This document shows positions 24,855 through 33,639 of a stretch of DNA of 64,000 nucleotides, one piece after another. The stretch is from positions 62,001 to 126,000 of the forward strand of contig NZ_STGE01000056.1 of the NCBI RefSeq assembly GCF_005222675.1, given 5' to 3'. The stretch's first letter is position 1; every line of letters begins with the position of its first letter. Position numbers and translations under genes: made by a program. Under the pieces are notes generated by a model. That model ran no database searches, was not told the DNA's origin, and saw only the letters and a program-made list of their open reading frames with translations. Origin of the DNA: Mycolicibacterium sp. CR10 (GTDB lineage Bacteria > Actinomycetota > Actinomycetes > Mycobacteriales > Mycobacteriaceae).

Positions 24855-26396
24855 TCATGGATTACCGAAACCGTTTGCCAGAGCGGCGATCACGGCGTTG
24901 AGGTCGAAGCCGCCGCCCGCACCCACACTCGCCCGCTCCACCGGACCGCGGGCGGCCAGCAGCCTGCCGAGCACGGCGGCGTACCGGAGGTCGCCGCAGC
25001 ACAGCCGCTCGATGAACTGCCGGACGTTGGCGCCGATCCCGGTGGCCGACAGCCACCATCCGATCGCCGGGAACGTGATCAACTGGCGCCGGTGCATGTT
25101 GCAGATGTGGACGAGCTTTCCGCCTCGCACCGTGATGCAAGCCAGGATGAGCTCGTCGCCGTCGTCCACCGGGCACGGCGGCAGCAGTTCCATGCAGATG
25201 CAGTCCACTAGGAGCGAGAGCAACAGGCGCTCGATTCCCGTTGTGACCGTGCCGAACGCGACCCCGGCGAACGGCCTTCCCACCGGGGCGATGTCGTTGA
25301 ACTCGGCGATCAGGTCACAGCGCACACCGTCGTGGTGGACGAGAAATGACCGCACCTTCTCCACCCAGGCGGCCAGCGCCTGCAGATCCTGACCGTCCTG
25401 AGGCATCGCAGCGTGGATCTTCTGCACGGCGGCAATGCATTCCAACAAACGGCCCCGCAGCGAGTCGGGATCCGTTCCGCGTGGATCGGTGTGATCGGTG
25501 TCCTCGCACAGCTCGAAGCGGTAGCCCTCACACCACCGGCTCGGCTCGCACGCGAGGTTGGCCGGTCCGCGCGGCGGCGGGGTCGGTCCTTTCGGCGCTC
25601 CGCCGCAGCCGCACTCGCAGCCTCCCGCACGGCCCGCCGACCCGGACACCCCCGACGCGAACCGGTAGCCGCTGGCACCCGACATCCGTCCGGCTCCGCT
25701 GGTGATCGATGCCGCGGCTCCTTTCGAGCCCCCGCAGCCGCAGCCGCCGCGGCTTCCGTGGCTTCCGCGCTTTCCGTGGCCGTCTCCGCCGCCGCACCGG
25801 CAGCCGCCCTTGGAACCCGACCCGCACCCGCAGGCGTTGCCGCCACCGCAACCACACGAGGTGGCGGTCGCCCCGGATTGCAGGACCGCCGTCGAGCGCG
25901 CCAGCAATTCCTGGTAGCTGATCCTCAGACACCACGTACCGTCGGGGTCGCAGTCGGTGCGCCCGTTCTTGGGTGGGACGCACGGCTGATCGACCTGCCG
26001 CGCCCGCAGGCATTCGTCGATCATGCCCAGAATGTCGACGTCGACGTCGTCACACACCACGATGTCGTCGCCGCACGGCCCCAGCGCAAATCCCTGCCGG
26101 ACGGTCACCCACCCGTCGCAGCTCGGATGGCACACCACCTCGAGACCGCAGACCACGCCCCAGCCGAACAGGTACCGGTTGTGGAGTTTGTTCTTGGCGA
26201 CGACGTAGTCCTCGAGCGCGTTGAGGTCGTCGGCGTTCAGAAGTTGGCCGGAGAAGAACCTCGGCCGGCACAGACACTCCAGTCCCCCGCACACCGAGCA
26301 GGCCGTGCGGGAGTTCCGATCTTGGCGTGCGGCGCGCACCGCGCCGCCCAGACGAGCGGTCACCCCGCGCGTGAGAGTCGCCCAACGCTGCACCAT
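24855..26396 (-). CDS. Tip/fibre protein with shared N-terminal module and Gly/Cys-rich insertion
   Basis: 513 aa. A CxxC-type N-terminus (CSVCGGLECLC, residues 33-43) leads into the shared module at about 44-130 (RFFSGQLLNADDLNALEDYV, FGWGVVCGLEVV, VRQGFALGPCGDDIVV). Residues about 178-275 are a low-complexity Gly/Cys/Ser region with CGCG, CRCGGG and CECGCG clusters. The C-terminal about 230 residues are helical (LVHHDGVRCDLIAEFNDIAP, LLVDCICMELLPPCPVDDGD, RQFIERLCCGDLRYAAVLGR). The many cysteines imply disulfide cross-links or metal binding in the assembled, extracellular particle. Starts with an ATG/GTG adjacent to the preceding stop. Function inferred from context only. Confidence 0.75.
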   Translation of the reverse strand: MVQRWATLTRGVTARLGGAVRAARQDRNSRTACSVCGGLECLCRPRFFSGQLLNADDLNALEDYVVAKNKLHNRYLFGWGVVCGLEVVCHPSCDGWVTVRQGFALGPCGDDIVVCDDVDVDILGMIDECLRARQVDQPCVPPKNGRTDCDPDGTWCLRISYQELLARSTAVLQSGATATSCGCGGGNACGCGSGSKGGCRCGGGDGHGKRGSHGSRGGCGCGGSKGAAASITSGAGRMSGASGYRFASGVSGSAGRAGGCECGCGGAPKGPTPPPRGPANLACEPSRWCEGYRFELCEDTDHTDPRGTDPDSLRGRLLECIAAVQKIHAAMPQDGQDLQALAAWVEKVRSFLVHHDGVRCDLIAEFNDIAPVGRPFAGVAFGTVTTGIERLLLSLLVDCICMELLPPCPVDDGDELILACITVRGGKLVHICNMHRRQLITFPAIGWWLSATGIGANVRQFIERLCCGDLRYAAVLGRLLAARGPVERASVGAGGGFDLNAVIAALANGFGNP

Positions 26397-28889
26397 CTAC
26401 CCGCGCCTTTCGATAGTGAACCAGCTGAGGAAGGTCCCGCCTTCGACCCAGTCACCCGTGGGACAGCGGGGATCGAAGCCAGGGACGATGGAGAAGCCTC
26501 CTGGGCCGAGAATCCCCGGCGCGAGGTGGTTGGCGTCGAGACAGGGATGCACTACCGAGCCGTCGGCGAGCGCGATCTTCTCGTCGCCGACGATGTGGTC
26601 GCCGTGGACCACGACCCGGTATCGGCCCGGCCGGAACACTTCACTGTCGGGCCGGAAGATGGCCCCGGTTATCGGCCCGGTGGCGGACCGACCGCCGACG
26701 TTGAGGATCCCGTCCGGGCAGCTGGCGTCGATCTCGACGCCCGTGACCCGACCCTGGACCTGGCACCAGCACCGGGTGACCACGCCGCCCCGGCCTTCTT
26801 CGAGTTCGCGCTCGAAGAGCACCTGGATGCTGTGGTCGTGGATCGTCTCCGCCCGCACCGGGTGGTTCTTGTCGAAGGCGATGAGCAGGGCGCTCAGGTC
26901 GACGAACATGCCGGGGTCGGGCTCGGTCGGCGGCGGGATCACCCGCCCGCTCTCGGCCTCGATCACCCCGTTGTGCGGCCAGCTGATCGCGACGATGTGA
27001 GGCAGGGCGGGATTCAGCCCGATACCGTCGTGCCCCTGCGCACCATCCTGACCGTCCTGACCGTCGGCGCCATTGGTGCCGTTGGTGCCGTTGGTGCCGT
27101 TCTGACCCGCCGGTCCCTGCGGTCCCTCCGGGCCGCGAGGTCCACGTTCGCCGCCCCCGCCGCCCCGCTCCAGGAGGCACTGGACCACATCGGCGATGAG
27201 CGACGTGCTCGGCAGCAGCCGCCGATCGGAGAGGTTGTCGATGGCGGCTTCCTCGATCCGGTCACCCGGATGCCAGCCAACGATCGTGGCCAGCACGAGG
27301 CATTCGTCGTCGTCGCCGCACGCGGGGCAGCCTTCGATGGAGGAAGCCCAGAGGTCGGCGCAGGCGTCGGCGGTGATCGCGACCATCGCCACCCCGCCGG
27401 GGTGGGCGGGGGTGCCGTCACCGGCGAGCGCGACGTAGAGGACGGTGGTGGCCTTGTCGATCGCCGCGGCCACAGGCGCGTCACCCAGCGGCACAGCGGC
27501 GCCCACCGCGTCGGTGTGCCCGAGCGCCAGCCGGCCGATGTCGACGGGCTGCACGGACGCTTTGCCCGCCGCATCGCGCTGGATCACGAACACCCACTGC
27601 CCGTCGGCACTGGAAACCAGTGCGGCGGTCTCCCCGGCCAGCGTCGCCTGCTGGACCGTGCCGCCTGCGACCGGTGTCAGGCGCACCAGATGGGCCGCGC
27701 CGTCGGTCACGGCGGCAACGACCCGTTCGTCGGGCGGGGCACCGGCCCGCACGACGAGCGTCGCGTCGCCGGACGTTCCGACGGACAGCGTGGTGGCCGC
27801 CGCGCCGGTGTTCGCCGTGTCCAGGACAGCGAGGTCATGGCCGCCGTGCGCGACGAACAGGCGGCCCCCGTCGTGGGACAGTGCGAGGTCGACCGCCCCG
27901 CCGACCGCGGCCGTGAAGGCGGTGGGTGGTCCGCCCTGCGGCAGCGAGAGCACCTGGCCGCCGGGTCCGTCGAGCACATAGACGCGGCTGCCGTCCGGCG
28001 CGACGGCCAGCCGGACCGGGCCGGCGCCCGCGCCAGCGATCGTCTCGGTGTGGACGGTCGGCAGGGCGGGTTGGGTGAGGTCGAGTTCCTCGACGATCGC
28101 ATCGGCTCCGTCGAGCCTGGCCAGCCACGCCGTCTCGCCGTCGGCGGTCACGGCGAGGTCCGCCGCGGGAGTGTCCAGCGCCCGGCCGCCCACCGAGAAG
28201 TGATTGGCGGTGTCGAGGGCGTGCAGAAGCGGCGCGGCACCGCCGGTGGCGACGTACACGCGATGGCGGGTGTCGTCGCGACGCACGACCGTCGGATCGG
28301 CGTACGGAAGCGAAGCCGGCCACGACAACCCGATGGCCGGCGGTGACAGCGGCGTGCGGTCGCCGCCGACGATGAGGCGGAACTCGTACGACTCCAGCAG
28401 CCGGTTCGGCTCGCATCGGTCGTCGTCGCATCCCGCGTCGAACAGCACCGGCACATCCTCGGTGGCACATTCGCGGTAGCGGATGCACAACCGCAGCAGG
28501 TAGCCGGCTTCGTCGTACTGCTCGCCCGGATGCGCCTGGGCGAACCACTCGTCGAACAGTGCGCGGTAGTCGACGTACTCCTGTTGTTGGGCGAACAGTT
28601 CCCGGCCACAGCAGTCGATGGCGTACCCGGGTTCGACCAGCACCCAACGATCGCGGCAGGTGGCCACCGGATGCGGTATCACCTTCAGGCCGCACACCGT
28701 CCCCGAGCCGTGCAGATACTGCACATGACGGCGGTCCTTGCCCAGGAAGAATGCCTGCTCGTCAACGAAGTCGCGGGCGGCCATGAGCTTCCCGGTGAAG
28801 AAGTGGTTTCGCGTGAGGACCGGCAGCTCGCAGTCAAGGCAGACGTCGGCGCGGCTGCCGGCGCGGTGACCGTGGGTGCAGCAAGCCAT
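26397..28889 (-). CDS. Large tip/fibre protein: shared module, beta-propeller and collagen-like repeat
   Basis: 830 aa. Cys-rich start (ACCTHGH, CLDC), then the shared module at about 27-110 (HFFTGKLMAARDFVDEQAFF, YLHGSGTVCGLKVI, LVEPGYAIDCCGREL). Residues about 200-510 contain repeated YVTN-type beta-propeller blades (HRVYVATGGAAPLLHALDT, SRVYVLDGPGGQVLSLP, GRLFVAHGGHDLAVLDT). At about 580-622 there are 14 consecutive Gly-x-y triplets, collagen-like (GERGPRGPEGPQGPAGQNG, then GTN and GQD triplets). The C-terminal about 200 residues form a beta-rich domain. The collagen segment would trimerise the protein. Likely a surface adhesin or host-binding fibre of the particle. Confidence 0.82.
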   Translation of the reverse strand: MACCTHGHRAGSRADVCLDCELPVLTRNHFFTGKLMAARDFVDEQAFFLGKDRRHVQYLHGSGTVCGLKVIPHPVATCRDRWVLVEPGYAIDCCGRELFAQQQEYVDYRALFDEWFAQAHPGEQYDEAGYLLRLCIRYRECATEDVPVLFDAGCDDDRCEPNRLLESYEFRLIVGGDRTPLSPPAIGLSWPASLPYADPTVVRRDDTRHRVYVATGGAAPLLHALDTANHFSVGGRALDTPAADLAVTADGETAWLARLDGADAIVEELDLTQPALPTVHTETIAGAGAGPVRLAVAPDGSRVYVLDGPGGQVLSLPQGGPPTAFTAAVGGAVDLALSHDGGRLFVAHGGHDLAVLDTANTGAAATTLSVGTSGDATLVVRAGAPPDERVVAAVTDGAAHLVRLTPVAGGTVQQATLAGETAALVSSADGQWVFVIQRDAAGKASVQPVDIGRLALGHTDAVGAAVPLGDAPVAAAIDKATTVLYVALAGDGTPAHPGGVAMVAITADACADLWASSIEGCPACGDDDECLVLATIVGWHPGDRIEEAAIDNLSDRRLLPSTSLIADVVQCLLERGGGGGERGPRGPEGPQGPAGQNGTNGTNGTNGADGQDGQDGAQGHDGIGLNPALPHIVAISWPHNGVIEAESGRVIPPPTEPDPGMFVDLSALLIAFDKNHPVRAETIHDHSIQVLFERELEEGRGGVVTRCWCQVQGRVTGVEIDASCPDGILNVGGRSATGPITGAIFRPDSEVFRPGRYRVVVHGDHIVGDEKIALADGSVVHPCLDANHLAPGILGPGGFSIVPGFDPRCPTGDWVEGGTFLSWFTIERRG

Positions 28890-28899
28890 TGTCGACTCC

Positions 28900-31272
28900 T
28901 TAGAGAACGGTGGTGCCGAGGGACGATTCGCGACCGACGGTCATCCGGGGGCCGCAGGTGCGGTCGGGATCGGAAGCCAGAACGGTGTCGTGGGAGAGTC
29001 GGCCCTCACCCACGACGACGGGCCCGGGTTCGCCGATGGCGGTGTCGATGCCGACGGTGGCCTGGATCCCGACGAGGAAGCGTGGTTCAACGAGCTCAAC
29101 GGTGGCCTCGACATGCGCGGGGGTGAACAGGTCGACGGTGCGGCGGACTGCCCGGCGCATCGCTTCGTCGCGTGCGCGCGCCGCGGGTACGACGACGGTG
29201 ATGCGGTTCGACGTCACCCAGAAGGGGTCGCGGAACGGGTCGCCGATGTCGGTGATGCGGAACTCGCCGATGCGGCTGTTTCCGGTCTGCGGGTCCGGCA
29301 TGGCGGGGGCGGGCGGAACGTCGACGGGCGGGGAGCCCGGCGCGCAGCGCACCTGCCGCGCCGTCGCGCTTCCCTGCCCCCTGGCGTCGGGCAACTGCAG
29401 CCGGTCGACGATGCGTCTGCCCCACAGAACGGAGTCCGTACCGAGTCGGCCCGACCCCGCGAACAGCCACCTCCGCAATCTGTGCACCTCGAGGACACCG
29501 GGGACGGGGCCGTCGACGTCGGTCGGGAGGCCGAGCAGGATCCGCAGCGCCAACCGCAGTCCGGCCGGGGTGCCGCGCAACCGGTGCAGCCGGCCGGTGT
29601 GGGCCAGCAGCACCCGTCGGCGGTGCTCGTCCCAGGCCGAGTCGAAGGCGATTGCCATCCACGACGCCACCCACGACAAGACGTCACGCCGCCGGTCGGC
29701 CGACGTGGGCGAGGCGTAGGGATCGAAGAGTGCGGGCAACTCGTCGAGGTGCCGCTCCACCGACGCGGTCACCGAGTCGAACACCGCGAGGAAGCGCTCG
29801 AGGAAGTCGGACTGCGGCAACGAGCGGAACACCGCGGGCAGATCGTCGAGCGAAGTGCGACGCGGGACCCAGGCGCGCAGCAAGTCCAGCGCCGGCGTGG
29901 CCGAACCGGGACCGAGCAGCGTGAGCCGCACCCGCAGGTGGCGCCCCGGCGGGGAGAGCACCAGGCAGTCCCACGCTCCGGCAGCCGGACCTCTCCAGAC
30001 CAGGTTGGTGGCCCACGCTTCGGCGGGGATCGCGTCGAGTTCGTCATCGGTGCGCGCGATCTCGCTGGTGTACGTGTCCACGATGACGGCGCCCGACTCG
30101 GGGACAAACCCGTCCAGCACGATGCGGTCCCACTGCGATCCGGGGATGCCGCTGTCGATCGACCCGCTGACGAAGCGGCCCTCCGGCACGAAGGTGCACG
30201 GGCCACCCAGCGCGACGGGCAGGCTCGCGACCGACGCGGACATCGACAACGGCTCGCCCGTGGCGGTGAACGCCAGCGCCGTCACCTCATCGTGCGGTGG
30301 GCACGCGGGAGGTGTGACCACGACGATCGTGGGTACGGGGCCGCAGCCGCACGCGGCGTCGTCGGTCGGCCCGGTCGCGCCGAACACGTAGAGATTCCCG
30401 CTCGGATCGGTGGCCACCGAGCTCGCGGGCAGCGGTGCGGGCAGATCGGAGATGGATGCGGCAACGCGCACCCGTATGCCGTCGCGCTCGAGCACGACGA
30501 CATCGCTTCGTCCGCGTTCACCGACCAGCACGTGGCCCTCGACGTCGACGGCCAAGTCGAGGGGTTCGTCGAGTGGCGGGGTCGTGGGCAACGTGCCACG
30601 CCAGCGGCCGTCCCGGTCGACGCGGTGCAGCAGGCCGTTGGCCCGGTCGACGACCACGGCGATGTCGTCGTCGCCGACGACGACATCCCACGGCCACCAG
30701 GTGCCGTCGGGCCAACCCGTCGGTTCGGGCTCGCAGCCCGGAGGTTGAGGCCGGTCCGGCGATCGGCGCACCGCACACCCCTTGGCGTCGACGGGGCCGA
30801 GCACGCCGAGCACTGCGCGAGTTCCGCTGGCCACCACCACGATTCGCCGCGCCGACGCGTCGACGATGTAAAGCACACCGTCGCAACCGAGGGCGAGGCC
30901 GCGCGGCTCCACCGGACGGCGCGGGTCGACGGCGACCGTTTCGGGGCAGTCGACCGGAAGGCAGGAGCCGAACCAGTCGCTGAACGTGGCGCAGCAGGGG
31001 TCGAAGCGGCGGACGACTCCGCGGGCGGGGTCACTGAGGTACACGACCCCGCGGGGATCCGCGGCGACACCGGTCGGTTCCGCAAGACCGCCGAACGAGC
31101 CGAACGCATCGGCCAGCGGGCGGCCCGACCCTGGTCCCGTCGCGAGCCGCAGCTCACCTGTGTTCGGGTCGAGAACAACCCCGTCGAGGATCGCCGCGGC
31201 CCAGCCCAGCCGCGCGTCGAGCAGTACCGGCCGCGGCTCCACGGCCTCATCGGTGGCGAGTACGACGTCCAT
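28900..31272 (-). CDS. gpI-type baseplate wedge protein fused to an N-terminal NHL-like propeller (Afp12-like)
   Basis: 790 aa from the ATG at 31272, which overlaps the stop of the gpJ-like gene (TGATG). Residues about 20-330 contain NHL/SMP-30-like blades (PTGVAADPRGVVYLSDPA, LALGCDGVLYIVDASARRI, LAVDVEGHVLVGERGRSDV). From about 470 comes the phage tail protein I type domain: RTSLDDLPAVFRSLPQSDFL, ERHLDELPALFDPYASP, LSWVASWMAIAFDSAWDEHR, GRLHRLRGTPAGLRLALRI. This protein normally closes the baseplate ring with gpJ. The propeller is an unusual addition that would decorate the baseplate. Confidence 0.88.
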   Translation of the reverse strand: MDVVLATDEAVEPRPVLLDARLGWAAAILDGVVLDPNTGELRLATGPGSGRPLADAFGSFGGLAEPTGVAADPRGVVYLSDPARGVVRRFDPCCATFSDWFGSCLPVDCPETVAVDPRRPVEPRGLALGCDGVLYIVDASARRIVVVASGTRAVLGVLGPVDAKGCAVRRSPDRPQPPGCEPEPTGWPDGTWWPWDVVVGDDDIAVVVDRANGLLHRVDRDGRWRGTLPTTPPLDEPLDLAVDVEGHVLVGERGRSDVVVLERDGIRVRVAASISDLPAPLPASSVATDPSGNLYVFGATGPTDDAACGCGPVPTIVVVTPPACPPHDEVTALAFTATGEPLSMSASVASLPVALGGPCTFVPEGRFVSGSIDSGIPGSQWDRIVLDGFVPESGAVIVDTYTSEIARTDDELDAIPAEAWATNLVWRGPAAGAWDCLVLSPPGRHLRVRLTLLGPGSATPALDLLRAWVPRRTSLDDLPAVFRSLPQSDFLERFLAVFDSVTASVERHLDELPALFDPYASPTSADRRRDVLSWVASWMAIAFDSAWDEHRRRVLLAHTGRLHRLRGTPAGLRLALRILLGLPTDVDGPVPGVLEVHRLRRWLFAGSGRLGTDSVLWGRRIVDRLQLPDARGQGSATARQVRCAPGSPPVDVPPAPAMPDPQTGNSRIGEFRITDIGDPFRDPFWVTSNRITVVVPAARARDEAMRRAVRRTVDLFTPAHVEATVELVEPRFLVGIQATVGIDTAIGEPGPVVVGEGRLSHDTVLASDPDRTCGPRMTVGRESSLGTTVL

Positions 31273-33215
31273 CACGCATACCCAGTCGTCACATCGTGGC
31301 CGTCGCTGTAGAGCAGCTCGAGCGGTCCTATCGGCACGTCCGTGCACACCGGCTGGTCCTCGTCGTCGACGACGATCACCACCTCCTCGACCACCGCGAT
31401 CCCCGGGTCGGCGACGAGCACGGCGCGGTAGACGAGGGAGAAGTGGATGGTCCCGCCGAGTGGCCACCCGGTGCCGTCGGCGCCACCGGTCAACGGATGG
31501 AAGAACGCTGTGAGCGCCGCCTCGACGCTGCGACGCGCGGCCCCGAGGTCGGCGTCCTCGCGCACGGTCAGCCGGGTCCGGACACGCACCTTGCGGTAGC
31601 GCGGGCCTGTCACGTGGATCTCGCTGCCGAGCAGCCGGTGCATGTCGAGATGGGCGCAGACCGTCCGCACCGTCGCCTCGCTGGGCTGCGGCCTCGGCGA
31701 GTCGCTGTGCGGGACGATGATGACGGTCACGCTGCCCGGCACCTGCACGCCGGGGAAGGCCGGGTGCGTGCGGGCCAACGCGATGGCCCGCCGGACCCGC
31801 ACGCCGGGTGTCGCCTCGGCGAGGAATTCGAAGTCGGCCGCGGTGACGGCGCGGTCGCGGGTGCGCAGCTCCTCGGGAGCACGCAGCATGGCTGCGTCGA
31901 TGGTCTCGGCCGCCGCACCGCCTTCGGCGGGCAGCAGGTTACCCACCGACGCGATGCCGTCGACCGGGCTCTGCAGCTGTGCGACGGCCCCGACGGGCAG
32001 GTTGCCCTCGACACCGCCGCCCGCTCGGTACGACCGGGCCACGATGTTGCCTCGGGGGTTGTCGGGGTTGGGAAGCGGTGGCCGGCCGTGCAGCCCGTCG
32101 ACGGAGAACGTGACCACACCCGTCGCCTGGTCGAGGGTGAACACGGTGTCGTCGGGGCCCGCCGCCAACAGATCGCCTGCTTCGTGCCATGCGACGGGGC
32201 CGTGTCCCTCGTCCACTTCGAGGATCAGGCTGCCCGGAAGCACCGGCGTGCGCGCCAGCCGCAGCTGCAGTCCCGGGCGGCCGGTGCCACCGCCGAGCAC
32301 CTCGCGTTCGACGGTGGTGGCGGCCGTCGCGGGCACGGTGTTGAGCCACAGGCCGACGAGCTTGGGCGGTCGCTCGTATCCCGGCACGGCCACCCGTACC
32401 CGGATCCACCGGCGTGCCGGGCCGCCGTTGATGCTCAACGGTGCGAGCCGGTCACCGCGCACCGACAGCAGCACGTAACCGGTTCGGCTGAACGCCTTCG
32501 ACTCGTCGCGGTCGACACCGACACCGAGCCACTGGGTGCCGTCCCATCCCTCCCATACCAGCTCGGCGGGCGGCCGGATCGCGGCGTCGTCGAGATCGCA
32601 GTGCGTCGTCGGCGGGTGCCACGGGTCGACGGGCACGACCCCGAGCAGCGAGAGCTGCATCGTCGGGAACGGCAACGCCGCATCGAACCCGAGATAAAGC
32701 GCCGAGCCCCGGCCCGGGTTACCGCCGAACGGCTGATAGCCCTCGGCTGTGCCCTCGTTGGCCAGCGTGCGCTCCTCGTAGCGGGTCCCGTCCCACACCA
32801 GCACCTGACGAAGCGGGACACCGAGCACAGCAAGCGACCGGTCGGTTTCGAAGATGACCGGGGCCGAGCCGTCTCCGGGGTCGGCAGCGACCCGGGTGCC
32901 GCGGGCGACGGGCAGGGAGGTCGCGGGCGCGGGCACCAGCGGAGTGAACGTCAGGTGCGCCCTGGCGGCGGTGGCCGGCCGCAGGTGCACGTCGATCAGC
33001 TCGAGGAACTTCACGTAGGCCAGCCGGGGCATGCGATTGACCCGGTACAGCAGCATGTCGGTCATCCAGGCGTGGACCTGGACGATCGTCATACCCGGGT
33101 CGCTGTCGTTCAGGTTGGTGTACTCCGGCGTGTACCGCGGGATCAGCGTGCGCGCCTCGGCGACGATGTCGTCGTAGCGGCGGTCGTCCAGAAGGGGTTC
33201 GGGCAGCAGGCTCAT
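31272..33215 (-). CDS. gpJ-like baseplate protein (Afp11-like)
   Basis: 647 aa. The N-terminal motif YTNLNDSDPGMTIVQVHAWM and LYRVNRMPRLAYVKFLEL are the hallmark of the baseplate J-like proteins of eCIS, as are LPVARGTRVAADPGDG and the C-terminal NFxxF-type LMDMHRLLGSEIHV region (actual sequence LDMHRLLGSEIHVTGPRYRK). It forms the wedge of the baseplate with the gpI- and gp25-like partners. The Pfam-type J domain lies at about residues 340-560 (AVTAADFEFLAEATPGVRV). It is 4 bp from the gp25-like gene. Confidence 0.92.
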   Translation of the reverse strand: MSLLPEPLLDDRRYDDIVAEARTLIPRYTPEYTNLNDSDPGMTIVQVHAWMTDMLLYRVNRMPRLAYVKFLELIDVHLRPATAARAHLTFTPLVPAPATSLPVARGTRVAADPGDGSAPVIFETDRSLAVLGVPLRQVLVWDGTRYEERTLANEGTAEGYQPFGGNPGRGSALYLGFDAALPFPTMQLSLLGVVPVDPWHPPTTHCDLDDAAIRPPAELVWEGWDGTQWLGVGVDRDESKAFSRTGYVLLSVRGDRLAPLSINGGPARRWIRVRVAVPGYERPPKLVGLWLNTVPATAATTVEREVLGGGTGRPGLQLRLARTPVLPGSLILEVDEGHGPVAWHEAGDLLAAGPDDTVFTLDQATGVVTFSVDGLHGRPPLPNPDNPRGNIVARSYRAGGGVEGNLPVGAVAQLQSPVDGIASVGNLLPAEGGAAAETIDAAMLRAPEELRTRDRAVTAADFEFLAEATPGVRVRRAIALARTHPAFPGVQVPGSVTVIIVPHSDSPRPQPSEATVRTVCAHLDMHRLLGSEIHVTGPRYRKVRVRTRLTVREDADLGAARRSVEAALTAFFHPLTGGADGTGWPLGGTIHFSLVYRAVLVADPGIAVVEEVVIVVDDEDQPVCTDVPIGPLELLYSDGHDVTTGYA

Positions 33216-33219
33216 GTCG

Positions 33220-33639
33220 TCACCGCCCCTCGGTGAGGTAGAAGGGGTAGACGACGTTGTGCACCGTGTTGACCGACCGGATGCGGTAATCCACCCGGAT
33301 CAGCAGCACGTTCGGCCGGCCCGTCGGCGACTCGGCGTCGACGCCCAGGACGTCGATCCGCGGCTCCCAGTGGACGAGCGCGTCCTGCACGGTGCCGACT
33401 ACGTCGCCGCGGGCCAGCTCGGAGTTCGGCAAGAACACCAAATCATCCATGCCGCAACCGAATTCGGGGAGCATCACCCGTTCGCCCTTGGCGGTGGACA
33501 GGATGAGCCAGATCGCCTGTTCGATGGATGCCTCACCCCGCGCCAGCGGCAGGCGCCCGCGGCCGTCGGGCGCGAGTGGAAACGCTGCCCCCTGCCCGAG
33601 AAAGTCCAGCGCTGCGTCGCCGGGGCTCAGCACGGGCAC
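33220..33639 (-). CDS. gp25/W-like baseplate protein (Afp9-like)
   Basis: 139 aa. EASIEQAIWLILSTAKGERV followed by MLPEFGCGMDDLVFLPN is the gp25-like lysozyme-fold signature; in contractile systems this protein is structural, at the hub-wedge junction, and nucleates the sheath. The C-terminal strands (VLLIRVDYRIRSVNTVHNVV) complete the fold. It overlaps the start of the 240-aa unknown gene's 3' end by 13 bp. Length is typical for the family. Confidence 0.93.
   Translation of the reverse strand: MPVLSPGDAALDFLGQGAAFPLAPDGRGRLPLARGEASIEQAIWLILSTAKGERVMLPEFGCGMDDLVFLPNSELARGDVVGTVQDALVHWEPRIDVLGVDAESPTGRPNVLLIRVDYRIRSVNTVHNVVYPFYLTEGR

Noticed and set aside
27000..27160. Collagen-like repeat DNA as a CRISPR or tandem-repeat locus
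   Set aside because: The periodicity is 9 bp and in frame with a protein; there are no spacers.
28876..33236. Long plus-strand open frames opposite the baseplate genes
   Set aside because: Shadows of the gpI and gpJ genes; composition is Arg/Gly/Asp-rich with no recognisable motif.
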